This document shows, in pieces, positions 1 to 8,308 of a DNA stretch of 64,000 nucleotides; the stretch's first letter is position 1; the number at the start of each line of letters is the position of its first letter. Origin of the DNA: Jiangella anatolica (GTDB lineage: Bacteria; Actinomycetota; Actinomycetes; Jiangellales; Jiangellaceae); contig NZ_POTW01000012.1 in NCBI RefSeq assembly GCF_003236295.1, positions 1-64,000 on the forward strand. The letters are read 5' to 3'. Below the pieces are notes generated by a model that worked only from the letters and a program-made list of their open reading frames with translations, had not been told where the DNA came from and searched no databases. The position numbers and the translations under genes are program-made.

Positions 1-22
1 ACCCGACCCCTAGCGTCGGCAC

Positions 23-1129
23 ATGGTCACCCCCACGTCCGTCGCGCCGCCGCATCAGGCGCTCGCGGCGGTCTCCGCAGCCGACGTCTCCGCGCTCGCC
101 GCCGGCGCCGCCATCTTCGGCACCGGCGGTGGCGGCGCGGTGCAGACCGCCCAGCTCGCCGCCGAGGACGCGCTGCGCCGGCACGGCCCGGTCCCGCTGC
201 TGTCACTGGACGACCTCACCGCCGACGACGCGGTCATCATGATGTCCGGCATCGGGGCGCCCACCGTCGGCATCGAGATGCTGTCGTCGGCGACCCAGGT
301 CGAGGCGATCATGCGCGAGGCCGAGATCGTCGCGGGCCGCCGGATCACCGCGCTGATGCCGGCCGAGATCGGCGGCAGCAACGGCGTCAGCCCGATCGGC
401 TGGGCCGCGCGCCTCGGGCTCAAGGTGCTCGACGCCGACGGCATGGGCCGGGCGTTCCCCGAGGCGACGATGATCGCGCCGAACGTCGCCGGCGTGCCCT
501 GCGACTTCACGGTGATGGGCGACGTCATCGGCAACATCGTCGTGCTCCGGACCGTCGACCTGCGCTGGCTCGAACGGCACGCACGGGCCATCACCGTCTC
601 CAGCGGCGGCGTCTGCCTCGGCGCGCACTACCTGCTCACCGCCCAGACGGCGCCGGGCGCGGTCATCGCGGGCACCGTGAGCCGTGCCGTGGCCGTCGGC
701 CGGGCACTGCTCGCCGCGACCGAGCCGGTCGCCGCCGTCGCCGCCGAGCTGGCCGCCACGGTGCTCGTCACCGGCAAGGTCGTCGACGTCGCCCGCCGCA
801 CCGAGGGCGGCTTCGTCCGCGGCTCGGTCACGATCGCCGGCACCGGGACCGACCGCGGCCGGCTGCAGCGCATCGAGCTGCAGAACGAGAACCTCGTCGT
901 GCTCGAGGACGGCGAGGTGCTGGCCACCGTGCCCGACCTCATCTCGATCGTCGACGCCGAGACCGGCCACGCGATCTCGACCGAGCTGCTCGCGTTCGGC
1001 CAGCGGGTGGCGGTGCTCGCCTGGGCCTGCGACCCGCTCTGGCGCACACCGCGCGGCCTGGAGCTGGCCGGCCCGCGCGCGTTCGGCTACGACCTGCCGT
1101 ACGTGCCGTTCGAGGGCGGTGCGCGGTGA
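23..1129 (+). CDS. DUF917 / S-methyl-thiohydantoin desulfurase-like protein
   Basis: This 368-residue protein looks like the DUF917 family (PF06032), whose characterised member is an S-methyl thiohydantoin desulfurase. The visible hallmark is a glycine-rich stretch GTGGGGAV at residues 33-40, as usual near the start of this family. The ATG at 23 follows only 22 bases of window, so the promoter cannot be judged. Its stop overlaps the start of the hydantoinase/oxoprolinase gene by four bases (GTGA), and the two families are often paired. Together they suggest ring opening or desulfurisation of a hydantoin-like compound imported by the downstream ABC transporter. The substrate is an inference; family membership is fairly secure. 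Confidence 0.85.
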   Translation: MVTPTSVAPPHQALAAVSAADVSALAAGAAIFGTGGGGAVQTAQLAAEDALRRHGPVPLLSLDDLTADDAVIMMSGIGAPTVGIEMLSSATQVEAIMREAEIVAGRRITALMPAEIGGSNGVSPIGWAARLGLKVLDADGMGRAFPEATMIAPNVAGVPCDFTVMGDVIGNIVVLRTVDLRWLERHARAITVSSGGVCLGAHYLLTAQTAPGAVIAGTVSRAVAVGRALLAATEPVAAVAAELAATVLVTGKVVDVARRTEGGFVRGSVTIAGTGTDRGRLQRIELQNENLVVLEDGEVLATVPDLISIVDAETGHAISTELLAFGQRVAVLAWACDPLWRTPRGLELAGPRAFGYDLPYVPFEGGAR

Positions 1130-2715
1130 CGGCGGCCCGGGACCTGTCGGTCGGGGTCGACGTCGGCGGCACGAACACCGACGCAGTCGTCCTCGACGGC
1201 GCCGGCACGGTGCTGGCCAGCACGAAGCAGCCGACCACCCCCGACGTCACCGGCGGCATCCGGCACGCGATCGCGCACGTGCTCGACGGGCTCGGCGACG
1301 ACCGCGCCCGGGTGTCGCGGGTCATGCTCGGCACGACGCACGCGACCAACGCGATCGTCAGCCGGCGTGGCCTGGAACGCGTCGCCGCCATCCGCCTCGG
1401 CGCGCCGGCCGCGACGGAGTACCCGCCGGTCACGGGCTGGCCGGAGGACCTCATCGCGGCCGGGATCGCCGGCACCGCCATGGTGAGCGGCGGTCATCTG
1501 GTCGACGGGGCGCCGATCGCGCCACTCGACCGCGACGGGATCCTCCGCTTCCTCGACGGCCTCGGGGGCCTCGACGGGTTCGACGCCGTCGCCGTCACCG
1601 GGATCTTCGCCCCGTCGTATCCGGAACAGGAGCAGGAGGTCGCCGCCCTGCTGCGCGACCGGCTCGGGCCCGACGTCCGGGTGTTCCTCAGCCAGGACAT
1701 CGGCCCGTCCGGGCTGCTCGAGCGCGAGAACGCCACCGTGCTGAACGCGGCGCTGCACGGCATCGCGCGCGGGGTGACGCAGGCGCTGCGCACCGTCGTC
1801 GACGAGCAGGGCCTGGACGCGGTGACGTACTTCGCGCAGAACGACGGCACGCTGATGTCGCTGGACTACGCCGTGCAGTACCCGGTGCTGACGATCGGGT
1901 CAGGCCCGGCGAACTCCATCCGCGGCGCCGCCTTCCTGTCCGGCGCGGACGAGGCGATCGTCGTCGACGTCGGCGGCACCACGTCCGACCTCGGCGTGCT
2001 CATGAACGGGTTCCCGCGCGAGTCGACGCTGCCGCGCGAGATCGGCGGCGTCCGCACGAACTTCCGCATGCCCGACATCCTGAGCCTGGGCATCGGCGGC
2101 GGCACCGTCGTCGACCTCGCCACCGGCGCGGTCGGCCCCGGCTCGGTGGGCTACACCATCGAGCGGGAGGCGCTGCTGTTCGGCGGCGCCACGCCGACGC
2201 TGACCGACGCCGCCGCGCTGGAGGGCGCGTCGATCGACGGCCGGGCGCTGCCCGGCCTGCCCGGCGCGGAGAAGACCGCGCTGCGCCGGGCGCTGGCGCA
2301 CGCCCGCGAACGCCTCGAGGTCGCGGTCGAACGGCTCTCGCTCGGCCGCGCCGACCTGCCGCTGGTCGTCGTCGGCGGCGGCGGCTTCCTGGTGCCGGAC
2401 GAACTGCCCGGCGCGGGCGCGATCGTGCGACCGGACCACGGCGACGTCGCCAACGCCGTGGGCGCGGCCATCTCGCTGGCCGGCGGCCGCGCCGACCAGC
2501 TGAGCGACGTCGACGATCGCGACGCCGCCCTCGACGCGGCGTCCAAGGCGGCGATCGAACGGGCCATCCAGGCCGGCGCCGACCCGCTGCGGGTCGTCGT
2601 CGTCGACGTCGTCGAGACCCCGATCTCCTACACCACCCGGCCGACCGTGCGGGTCTCCGTGAAGGCCGCGGGGCCGCTGGCGGAGCTGCGGGCCACGGCC
2701 GGCTCACCCACCTGA
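1126..2715 (+). CDS. Hydantoinase/oxoprolinase family protein
   Basis: This 529-residue protein is a HyuA/oxoprolinase-type ATP-dependent amidohydrolase subunit. It begins with the family's nucleotide-binding segment VGVDVGGTNTDAVV (about residues 9-22) and has a second phosphate-binding motif VDVGGTTSDLG near residue 285, as in the actin-like fold. Its length matches the short single-subunit form that partners DUF917 proteins, not the roughly 1200-residue oxoprolinases. The GTG start sits in a four-base overlap with the DUF917 stop, so translation is probably coupled. The likely role is hydrolysis of a hydantoin-, thiohydantoin- or oxoproline-type lactam in the cytoplasm; the exact substrate cannot be read from sequence. 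Confidence 0.88.
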   Translation: MTAARDLSVGVDVGGTNTDAVVLDGAGTVLASTKQPTTPDVTGGIRHAIAHVLDGLGDDRARVSRVMLGTTHATNAIVSRRGLERVAAIRLGAPAATEYPPVTGWPEDLIAAGIAGTAMVSGGHLVDGAPIAPLDRDGILRFLDGLGGLDGFDAVAVTGIFAPSYPEQEQEVAALLRDRLGPDVRVFLSQDIGPSGLLERENATVLNAALHGIARGVTQALRTVVDEQGLDAVTYFAQNDGTLMSLDYAVQYPVLTIGSGPANSIRGAAFLSGADEAIVVDVGGTTSDLGVLMNGFPRESTLPREIGGVRTNFRMPDILSLGIGGGTVVDLATGAVGPGSVGYTIEREALLFGGATPTLTDAAALEGASIDGRALPGLPGAEKTALRRALAHARERLEVAVERLSLGRADLPLVVVGGGGFLVPDELPGAGAIVRPDHGDVANAVGAAISLAGGRADQLSDVDDRDAALDAASKAAIERAIQAGADPLRVVVVDVVETPISYTTRPTVRVSVKAAGPLAELRATAGSPT

Positions 2716-2723
2716 GGAGAGAG

Positions 2724-4316
2724 ATGAGACTCAGCACCGCACCGGTGGCCACGGTCACCCTCGCGATCACCCTGGCCGTCGCCCTGACCGCGTGCTCCGG
2801 CGCCGGCGACGACGGCGACCAGGCCAGCACCGACGTGGTCTCCGGCGGCACGTTCGTCAAGTCGATCGCCGGCGACCCGGGCGACCTGAACCCGATGCAG
2901 GCCGTCACGTTCGACACCTGGGAGGTCATCGGGATGTCCTACGAGGCGCTGGTGTACGTCAACCCCGACGGCGAGCTGGAGCCGTGGCTCGCCGAGGAGT
3001 GGACGGAGACCGGCACCGAGGTCGTCTTCACCCTGAAGGACGGCATCACCTGCGCCGACGGCACCCCGTTCACGGCCGAGACGGCGGCGGCGAACATCGC
3101 CTACAACACCGACCCGGCCAACGCGACGTTCTACTACGGCTCGCAGGTCACCGAGGCGGTCACGGCGACCGCCGACGGCAACACGCTGACCGTCACCAGC
3201 GCCGTCAACGACCCGTTCCTCGTCGCCAACGTCGGCACGATCCTCATGGTGTGCGACACCGGGCTGGCCGACCCGTCGGCGCTGTCCGGGACGACGGACG
3301 GCACCGGCCTGTTCCCGCTGACCGAGGTGGAGCCCGGCGCGTCGTACCGGTTCACCAAGCGCGACGACTACACGTGGGGGCCGGACGGCGTCACCAGCGA
3401 CACCGAGGGCCAGCCCGACGCCGTCGAGCTGCGGGTGATCGCCGACGAGTCGACCGCGGCGAACCTGCTGCTCTCCGGCGAGATCCACGCGTCCAGCATC
3501 ATCGGCGCCGAGCGCGTCCGCGTCGAGGCCGCCGGGCTGGAGTCCGCCGGCGTCCGCAACCCGGTCGGCGAGATCCTGTTCAACGAGCGCAGCGACCGCG
3601 CCGTCGCCGATCCGCTGGTCCGCGAGGCGCTGGCCACCGCGATCGACCGCGACGAGGTCGGCACCGTCATCGCCGACGGCGAGGCGATCCCGTCGGTGTC
3701 GCTGGTCGTGCGCAACCCGCTGCTCTGCGTGCCCGACGAGGCGGCCTGGACGCTGCCCGAGACCAGCCTGGAACGGGCCGGCGAGCTGCTCGACGAGGCC
3801 GGCTGGGCGCTCGCGGAGGACGGCCTGCGCTACAAGGACGGCCAGCCGCTGACGGTCAAGTTCATCTACGACGCGGCGACGCCGACCCACGCGCCGGCCG
3901 CCGAGCTGGTGAAGCAGGCCTGGGACCAGCTGGGCGTCACCACCGAGCTGTCCGCCAACGACGCCGCCGCGTGGTCGGAGCAGCTGTACCAGACCTTCGA
4001 CTGGGACACCGGCTGGGTGCAGGTGGCGCCCGGCGGGCCGGTGGTGCTGTCGACGTTCTTCGCCGGCGCCACGCCGGAGGAGGGCGGCCTGAACTTCATG
4101 TTCGTCGAGAACCCCGAGTACGAGGCGCTCGTCGCGCAGGCCAAGCAGGCCGGTCCGGAGGAGACCTGCGATCTGTGGCAGCAGGCCGAGGCGGAGCTGA
4201 TCGAGCGGTTCGACGTGTTCCCGGTCGCGGACAACATCCTGCCGACCTACATGAACGGCGCCACGTTCGAGATGCCGAACTTCATCATGCCGACCACCAT
4301 CCGGATGCTGGGCTGA
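2724..4316 (+). CDS. Peptide/opine-type ABC transporter substrate-binding lipoprotein
   Basis: This is a 530-residue SBP_bac_5 (DppA/OppA-type) extracellular binding protein. It starts at an ATG eight bases after the hydantoinase stop and behind the purine-rich stretch gaggagag. A lipoprotein signal peptide ends in LTAC with the lipidated Cys at residue 24. The mature part has the family's entry motif GDPGDLNPMQ and ends normally. An in-frame open stretch reaches far upstream to 684, but it overlaps two real genes and lacks family similarity, so the 2724 start is preferred. It opens the transporter block that continues to 7870 and probably presents the lactam or peptide-like substrate of the upstream enzymes. 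Confidence 0.92.
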   Translation: MRLSTAPVATVTLAITLAVALTACSGAGDDGDQASTDVVSGGTFVKSIAGDPGDLNPMQAVTFDTWEVIGMSYEALVYVNPDGELEPWLAEEWTETGTEVVFTLKDGITCADGTPFTAETAAANIAYNTDPANATFYYGSQVTEAVTATADGNTLTVTSAVNDPFLVANVGTILMVCDTGLADPSALSGTTDGTGLFPLTEVEPGASYRFTKRDDYTWGPDGVTSDTEGQPDAVELRVIADESTAANLLLSGEIHASSIIGAERVRVEAAGLESAGVRNPVGEILFNERSDRAVADPLVREALATAIDRDEVGTVIADGEAIPSVSLVVRNPLLCVPDEAAWTLPETSLERAGELLDEAGWALAEDGLRYKDGQPLTVKFIYDAATPTHAPAAELVKQAWDQLGVTTELSANDAAAWSEQLYQTFDWDTGWVQVAPGGPVVLSTFFAGATPEEGGLNFMFVENPEYEALVAQAKQAGPEETCDLWQQAEAELIERFDVFPVADNILPTYMNGATFEMPNFIMPTTIRMLG

Positions 4317-4320
4317 CGGC

Positions 4321-5355
4321 GTGGCGGTCTCCCCACTCGCGCGGTCCGCGACCGGTGACGGCACCCCGTCGCCGGCGCGGCCGCGCGGCCGCGCCGCGGG
4401 GCCGGCGCTGTCGCCCCGGCTGGCGTTCCTGCTGCGCCGGCTCGGACGGCTGGCCGTGTCGCTCGCGGTCGTGGTGGTCGCGACGTTCCTCATCGTCCAC
4501 CTCGTGCCGGGCGACCCGGTGCGCGCGGCGCTGGGGCCGAGCGCGACGCCGGAGCTGGTCGCCGCGACGCGCGCCGAGCTGGGGCTCGACCAGCCCGTCC
4601 TGCAGCAGTTCACCGACTACGTCGCCGGGCTGCTGCGCGGCGACTTCGGCGTCTCGATCCGCACCCAGCGCCCGGTCGGCGAGACGATCGCGCAGCGGTT
4701 CCCCAGCACGCTGACGCTCGCGGTGCTGGCGTTCGTCGTCACCGTCATCGGCGCGCTGCCGATCGGCGTGGCCGCGGCGATCTCGGCCCGGTCCGGCCGG
4801 CACGGTGTCGTCGACGGCGTCGTGTCGAGCGTGCTCGGCGTGCTGATCGCCATCCCGAGCTTCCTGCTCGCCGTCGGGCTGATCGCGGTGTTCAGCGTCT
4901 CGCTGGGGCTGCTGCCGGTCGCGGGCTGGGGGCAGCCGCAGCACCTGGTCCTGCCGGTCGTGACGCTGGCGCTCGGGCCGATGGCGTACCTGGCCCGGAT
5001 CGTGCAGGTCGAGATGTTCACCGTCCTCGACTCCACCTACATGACGACGGCGCGCAGCAAGCGGCTGCCGGCCCGGCTGGTGTACCGGCGGCACGCGTTG
5101 CCGAACATCGTCACCGCCTCGCTGACCGTCGGCGGCCTCATCCTCAGCGGGCTCACGGCCGCGACCGTGCTGGTCGAGATGGTGTTCGCGATCCCGGGAC
5201 TCGGTGAGGTGACCGTCGCCGCGGTCAGCGGCAAGGACTACCCGATGATCCAGGGCGTGGTGCTCGTCTACGCCCTCACGGTGCTCGGCGTGAACCTCGT
5301 CGTCGACCTCATCCTCATCACCGTCGATCCCCGTTCCTCGATCGCGGAAGGGTGA
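4321..5355 (+). CDS. ABC transporter permease, DppB type
   Basis: This 344-residue membrane protein is a DppB/OppB-type permease. It uses a GTG start four bases after the binding-protein stop. A basic, alanine-rich N-terminus is followed by the first membrane helix and the family signature FLIVHLVPGDPVRAALG, then by the usual set of further helices. The ABC-contact loop near residues 230-260 is recognisable (STYMTTARSKRLPARLVYRRHALPN is its region). It forms the channel with the permease half of the next gene. Its gene ends just before the start of the fused permease-ATPase gene, so the two are translationally close. Confidence 0.92.
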   Translation: MAVSPLARSATGDGTPSPARPRGRAAGPALSPRLAFLLRRLGRLAVSLAVVVVATFLIVHLVPGDPVRAALGPSATPELVAATRAELGLDQPVLQQFTDYVAGLLRGDFGVSIRTQRPVGETIAQRFPSTLTLAVLAFVVTVIGALPIGVAAAISARSGRHGVVDGVVSSVLGVLIAIPSFLLAVGLIAVFSVSLGLLPVAGWGQPQHLVLPVVTLALGPMAYLARIVQVEMFTVLDSTYMTTARSKRLPARLVYRRHALPNIVTASLTVGGLILSGLTAATVLVEMVFAIPGLGEVTVAAVSGKDYPMIQGVVLVYALTVLGVNLVVDLILITVDPRSSIAEG

Positions 5356-5357
5356 CC

Positions 5358-7097
5358 ATGGCCGCATCGAAGCGTTCCCGGCTGCGCACGCCCACGGCCG
5401 TCGTCGCACTCGTCGGAGCCGTCGCGCTCGCCGCGGTGGCCCTGCTCGGACCGGCGGTGTGGGGGTCGACGGCCGACACGACGACGGTGGCCGACCGGAT
5501 GCTGGGACCGTCGGCCGCGCACCCGTTCGGCACCGACGAGCTCGGCCGCGACCTGTTCGCCCGGGTGATGGTCGCGGCGCGGCTGTCGCTCGTCCTGACC
5601 CTCGGCGCGACCGCGATCACGATGGCCGGCGGCGTCGTGCTGGGCCTGGTCGCGTCGGTGCTGCCGCGGGTGGCGCGCCGGCTGGTCACCGGCTTCATGG
5701 ACATCCTGCTCGCGTTCCCGTGGCTGCTGCTGGTGCTGTTCTTCTCGGCGATCTGGGGCGCGAGCGCGGTCGGCGCGATGCTGGCGATCGGCTTCGCCGG
5801 CGTCCCGTCGATCGCCCGCCTGGTCTACACCATGTCCTCGTCGCTGTCCGGCCGCGACTTCGTCCGGGCCGCGCGCGTGGCCGGCGTCGGTCCGCTGGGT
5901 GTGCTCGGCCGGCACGTCCTGCCCAACATCCGCGGACCGCTGCTGGTCAACACCGCGGCGACGGCCAGCGTCACGCTGCTGTCGTTCGCCGGGCTGTCGT
6001 TCCTCGGCCTGGGTGTCCAGGCGCCGGACTACGACTGGGGCCGGCTGCTGCGCGAGGGCATCGCCCGCATCTACCTCAACCCGATGGCGGCGATCGGCCC
6101 GGGTCTCGCCATCGTGCTGGCCGGTCTGGTGTTCACGCTGGCCAGCGAGGCGCTGGCGAGCCGGCGCGGCCACGGGCTGCGCACCATCGGCCGGCTGGCG
6201 AAGGCCGCCGCGGGCATCCCGTCCGGCGACGTCGAGCCCTCTGCTCCGGAGCGGGCGCGGCCGGTCGCCGAGGTGCGCGGCCTGCGCGTCGCCTTCCCCG
6301 ACGGCGACGGCGGCCTGGTCGAGCGGGTCCGGGGCGTCGACCTGACCGTCGCGCCGGGCGAGACCGTCGGCATCGTGGGCGAGTCGGGCTCGGGGAAGTC
6401 GCTGACGGCGATGGCGCTGGCCGGGCTGCTGGCGCCGCCGGCCGTCGTCACGGCCGCCGCGCGCACGTTCGACGGCATCGACCTCTCCCGCCCCCTGTCC
6501 CGCGCTGACGCCGCCCGGGTCGGCGCCGGGCTCGGGATGATCTTCCAGGACCCGCTGACCTCGCTGAACCCCGCGCTCACGATCGGCCGGCAGCTCACCG
6601 AGGTGCCGGAGGTGCACCTGGGGATGTCGCGGGCGCAGGCCCGCGAACGCGCCACGGAGGCGCTGCGCGTCGTCAGCATCCCCGAGCCGGAGCGCCGGCT
6701 GCGCCGTTACCCGCACGAGTTCTCCGGCGGCATGCGCCAGCGCGCGATGATCGGGATGGCCCTGACCGCCTCGCCCCGGCTGCTGATCGCCGACGAGCCG
6801 ACCACCGCGCTGGACGTCACCGTCCAGCGGCAGGTCATGGCGGTGCTGCGACGGGCGCAGCGCGACTCCGGCGCGGCGATCGTGTTCATCTCGCACGACA
6901 TCGCGCTGGTGTCGGCGTTCTGCGACCGCGTCGTCGTCATGAAGGACGGGCTGGTGGTCGAGGAGCTCGACGCCGGGCGCATCCGGCAGGACGCCCAGCA
7001 TCCGTACACCCGGGCGCTGGTGGCCTGCCTGCCCGACATGAGCTCGGACCGCAGCCGGCCGCTGCCGGTGATCGCCGGGGACGGGAGCACGGCATGA
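5358..7097 (+). CDS. Fused ABC permease (DppC) - ATPase (DppD)
   Basis: This 579-residue protein joins two transporter parts in one chain. Residues 1 to about 280 are a DppC-type permease with the signature HPFGTDELGRDLF and several membrane helices. Residues from about 300 on are a DppD-type ATPase with Walker A GESGSGKS (about 341-348), signature FSGGMRQR and Walker B LLIADEPTTALD. Both halves look intact. ATG 5358 is chosen because a GGAAGG ribosome site lies six bases before it; a GTG at 5352, overlapping the previous stop, is the alternative. Such fusions recur in actinobacterial peptide importers. With the DppF-like ATPase downstream it gives a complete importer. Confidence 0.92.
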   Translation: MAASKRSRLRTPTAVVALVGAVALAAVALLGPAVWGSTADTTTVADRMLGPSAAHPFGTDELGRDLFARVMVAARLSLVLTLGATAITMAGGVVLGLVASVLPRVARRLVTGFMDILLAFPWLLLVLFFSAIWGASAVGAMLAIGFAGVPSIARLVYTMSSSLSGRDFVRAARVAGVGPLGVLGRHVLPNIRGPLLVNTAATASVTLLSFAGLSFLGLGVQAPDYDWGRLLREGIARIYLNPMAAIGPGLAIVLAGLVFTLASEALASRRGHGLRTIGRLAKAAAGIPSGDVEPSAPERARPVAEVRGLRVAFPDGDGGLVERVRGVDLTVAPGETVGIVGESGSGKSLTAMALAGLLAPPAVVTAAARTFDGIDLSRPLSRADAARVGAGLGMIFQDPLTSLNPALTIGRQLTEVPEVHLGMSRAQARERATEALRVVSIPEPERRLRRYPHEFSGGMRQRAMIGMALTASPRLLIADEPTTALDVTVQRQVMAVLRRAQRDSGAAIVFISHDIALVSAFCDRVVVMKDGLVVEELDAGRIRQDAQHPYTRALVACLPDMSSDRSRPLPVIAGDGSTA

Positions 7098-7870
7098 ACG
7101 CCCTCGAGATCGACGACGTCACGGTGCGGTACCGACGCGAGCTGGCCGTCGACGGCGTGTCGCTGGCCGTCCCGCAGGGCCGGACCGTGGGGCTGGTCGG
7201 GGAGTCCGGCTCGGGCAAGAGCTCGATCGCCAACGCGGTCGTCGGCCTCGTGCGCCCCGCGTCCGGTGATATCCGCGTCGGCGGCGCGAGCGTCGTCGGC
7301 CGCGGCGCCGCCGTCACCCAGGCCCGGCGGCGCACGCAGCTGATCTTCCAGGACCCGTTCTCCGCGCTCGACCCGCTGATGCCCGTCGGCGCCTCGATCG
7401 CCGAGGCCACCCGGGCGACCGGGCGGCGCTGGTCGCGCGAGGCGAAGGCGGCCCGTGTCCGGGAGCTGCTGGGCCAGGTGCACATCGACCCGGCCCGCGC
7501 CGACGAGCTGCCGGCGGCGTTCTCGGGCGGTCAGCGCCAGCGCATCACGATCGCCCGCGCGCTGGCCGGCGAGCCGTCCGTGCTCATCGCCGACGAGGTG
7601 ACGTCGGCGCTGGACGTGTCGGTGCAGGGCGCGGTGCTCAACCTGCTGCGCGAGCTGCAGCGCGATCTCGGCCTGTCGATCCTGTTCATCTCGCACAACC
7701 TCGCCGTGGTGCGCTACATCAGCGACGAGATCTGTGTCATGCGGCACGGGCGGATCGTCGAGGCCGGCGAGACCGAGGCGCTGCTGCGCGACCCGGCCGA
7801 CGGGTACACGCGGGAGCTGCTGAGGGCGGTGCCGGTGCTCGGCCGCCGGATGGAGTTCGAGGACGCCTGA
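7094..7870 (+). CDS. ABC transporter ATP-binding protein, DppF type
   Basis: This 258-residue cytoplasmic ATPase is the second nucleotide-binding subunit of the peptide-type importer. It shows Walker A GESGSGKS at residues 36-43, the signature FSGGQRQR and a Walker B with DEVTSALD, then the switch histidine in FISHNLAVV. It is shorter than classical DppF because it lacks most of the C-terminal oligopeptide-transporter extension. Its ATG overlaps the stop of the fused permease-ATPase gene by four bases (ATGA). Its partner ATPase is the C-terminal half of that fusion. Confidence 0.92.
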   Translation: MNALEIDDVTVRYRRELAVDGVSLAVPQGRTVGLVGESGSGKSSIANAVVGLVRPASGDIRVGGASVVGRGAAVTQARRRTQLIFQDPFSALDPLMPVGASIAEATRATGRRWSREAKAARVRELLGQVHIDPARADELPAAFSGGQRQRITIARALAGEPSVLIADEVTSALDVSVQGAVLNLLRELQRDLGLSILFISHNLAVVRYISDEICVMRHGRIVEAGETEALLRDPADGYTRELLRAVPVLGRRMEFEDA

Positions 7871-7884
7871 CCGGGAGGTTTCCG

Positions 7885-8277
7885 ATGCTGCTCCAGCGTC
7901 GCGGCGACGATCACCACGACTGGTCTCTCTACCGGGGCCGGGCGCCGGTCGGCGTCGAGTGGTACTTCCGGGAGCGGACCGAGCTGCCGACATCGGTCAT
8001 GCTGTACCACCTCGAGCCCGGCGCCGAGGAGGGCTCGCACCTGCATCTGACCGGCGACCCGGCCAGTTGCTCGGAGCTGAGCGAGGACGAGCTGTACCTC
8101 GTGGTGGCCGGCGAGGTCGTCATGACGGTCGACGGCGAGCAGGCCGTCCTCCGCTCCGGCGACGCCGTCTACGTCCCCCACGGCGTCGCGCACGGCGTCC
8201 GCAACGACTCCGGCGCCCCGGCCGAGCTCGTCCTCCTCTTCGGCCCGCCCGGCGGCAACCCGTTCACGACTGACTGA
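7885..8277 (+). CDS. Cupin-domain protein
   Basis: This small protein of 130 residues is a single conserved-barrel cupin. Metal-binding-type histidines appear in the first cupin motif (GSHLHLTG, near residues 52-59) and again in VPHGVAHGV near residues 95-103. The ATG at 7885 follows GGGAGG with seven bases of spacing. It lies 14 bases after the importer ATPase gene and ends the operon that began with DUF917, so it may be an isomerase, dioxygenase or ligand-binding protein of the same catabolic pathway. Its stop codon is part of the Zur-type palindrome that serves the next gene. The reaction is unknown. Confidence 0.8.
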   Translation: MLLQRRGDDHHDWSLYRGRAPVGVEWYFRERTELPTSVMLYHLEPGAEEGSHLHLTGDPASCSELSEDELYLVVAGEVVMTVDGEQAVLRSGDAVYVPHGVAHGVRNDSGAPAELVLLFGPPGGNPFTTD

Positions 8278-8289
8278 GAATGCTTCTCA
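8275..8289 (+). promoter_or_regulatory. Zur-type zinc-uptake-regulator box
   Basis: The sequence TGAGAATGCTTCTCA is a perfect inverted repeat of six bases around TGC. It matches the actinobacterial Zur pattern TGAnAATnnTTnTCA. It lies 20 bases before the CobW-like start, and its first three bases are the stop codon of the cupin gene. It should repress the CobW-like gene and what follows when zinc is plentiful. Confidence 0.75.
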
Positions 8290-8308
8290 TTACTGCTAAG
8301 CTGCCGGC

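Noticed and set aside
684-2723. Long N-terminal extension in frame with the binding protein at 2724
   Set aside because: It overlaps two well-supported genes, is Arg/Ser/Pro-rich like a frame shadow and would bury the lipoprotein signal peptide.
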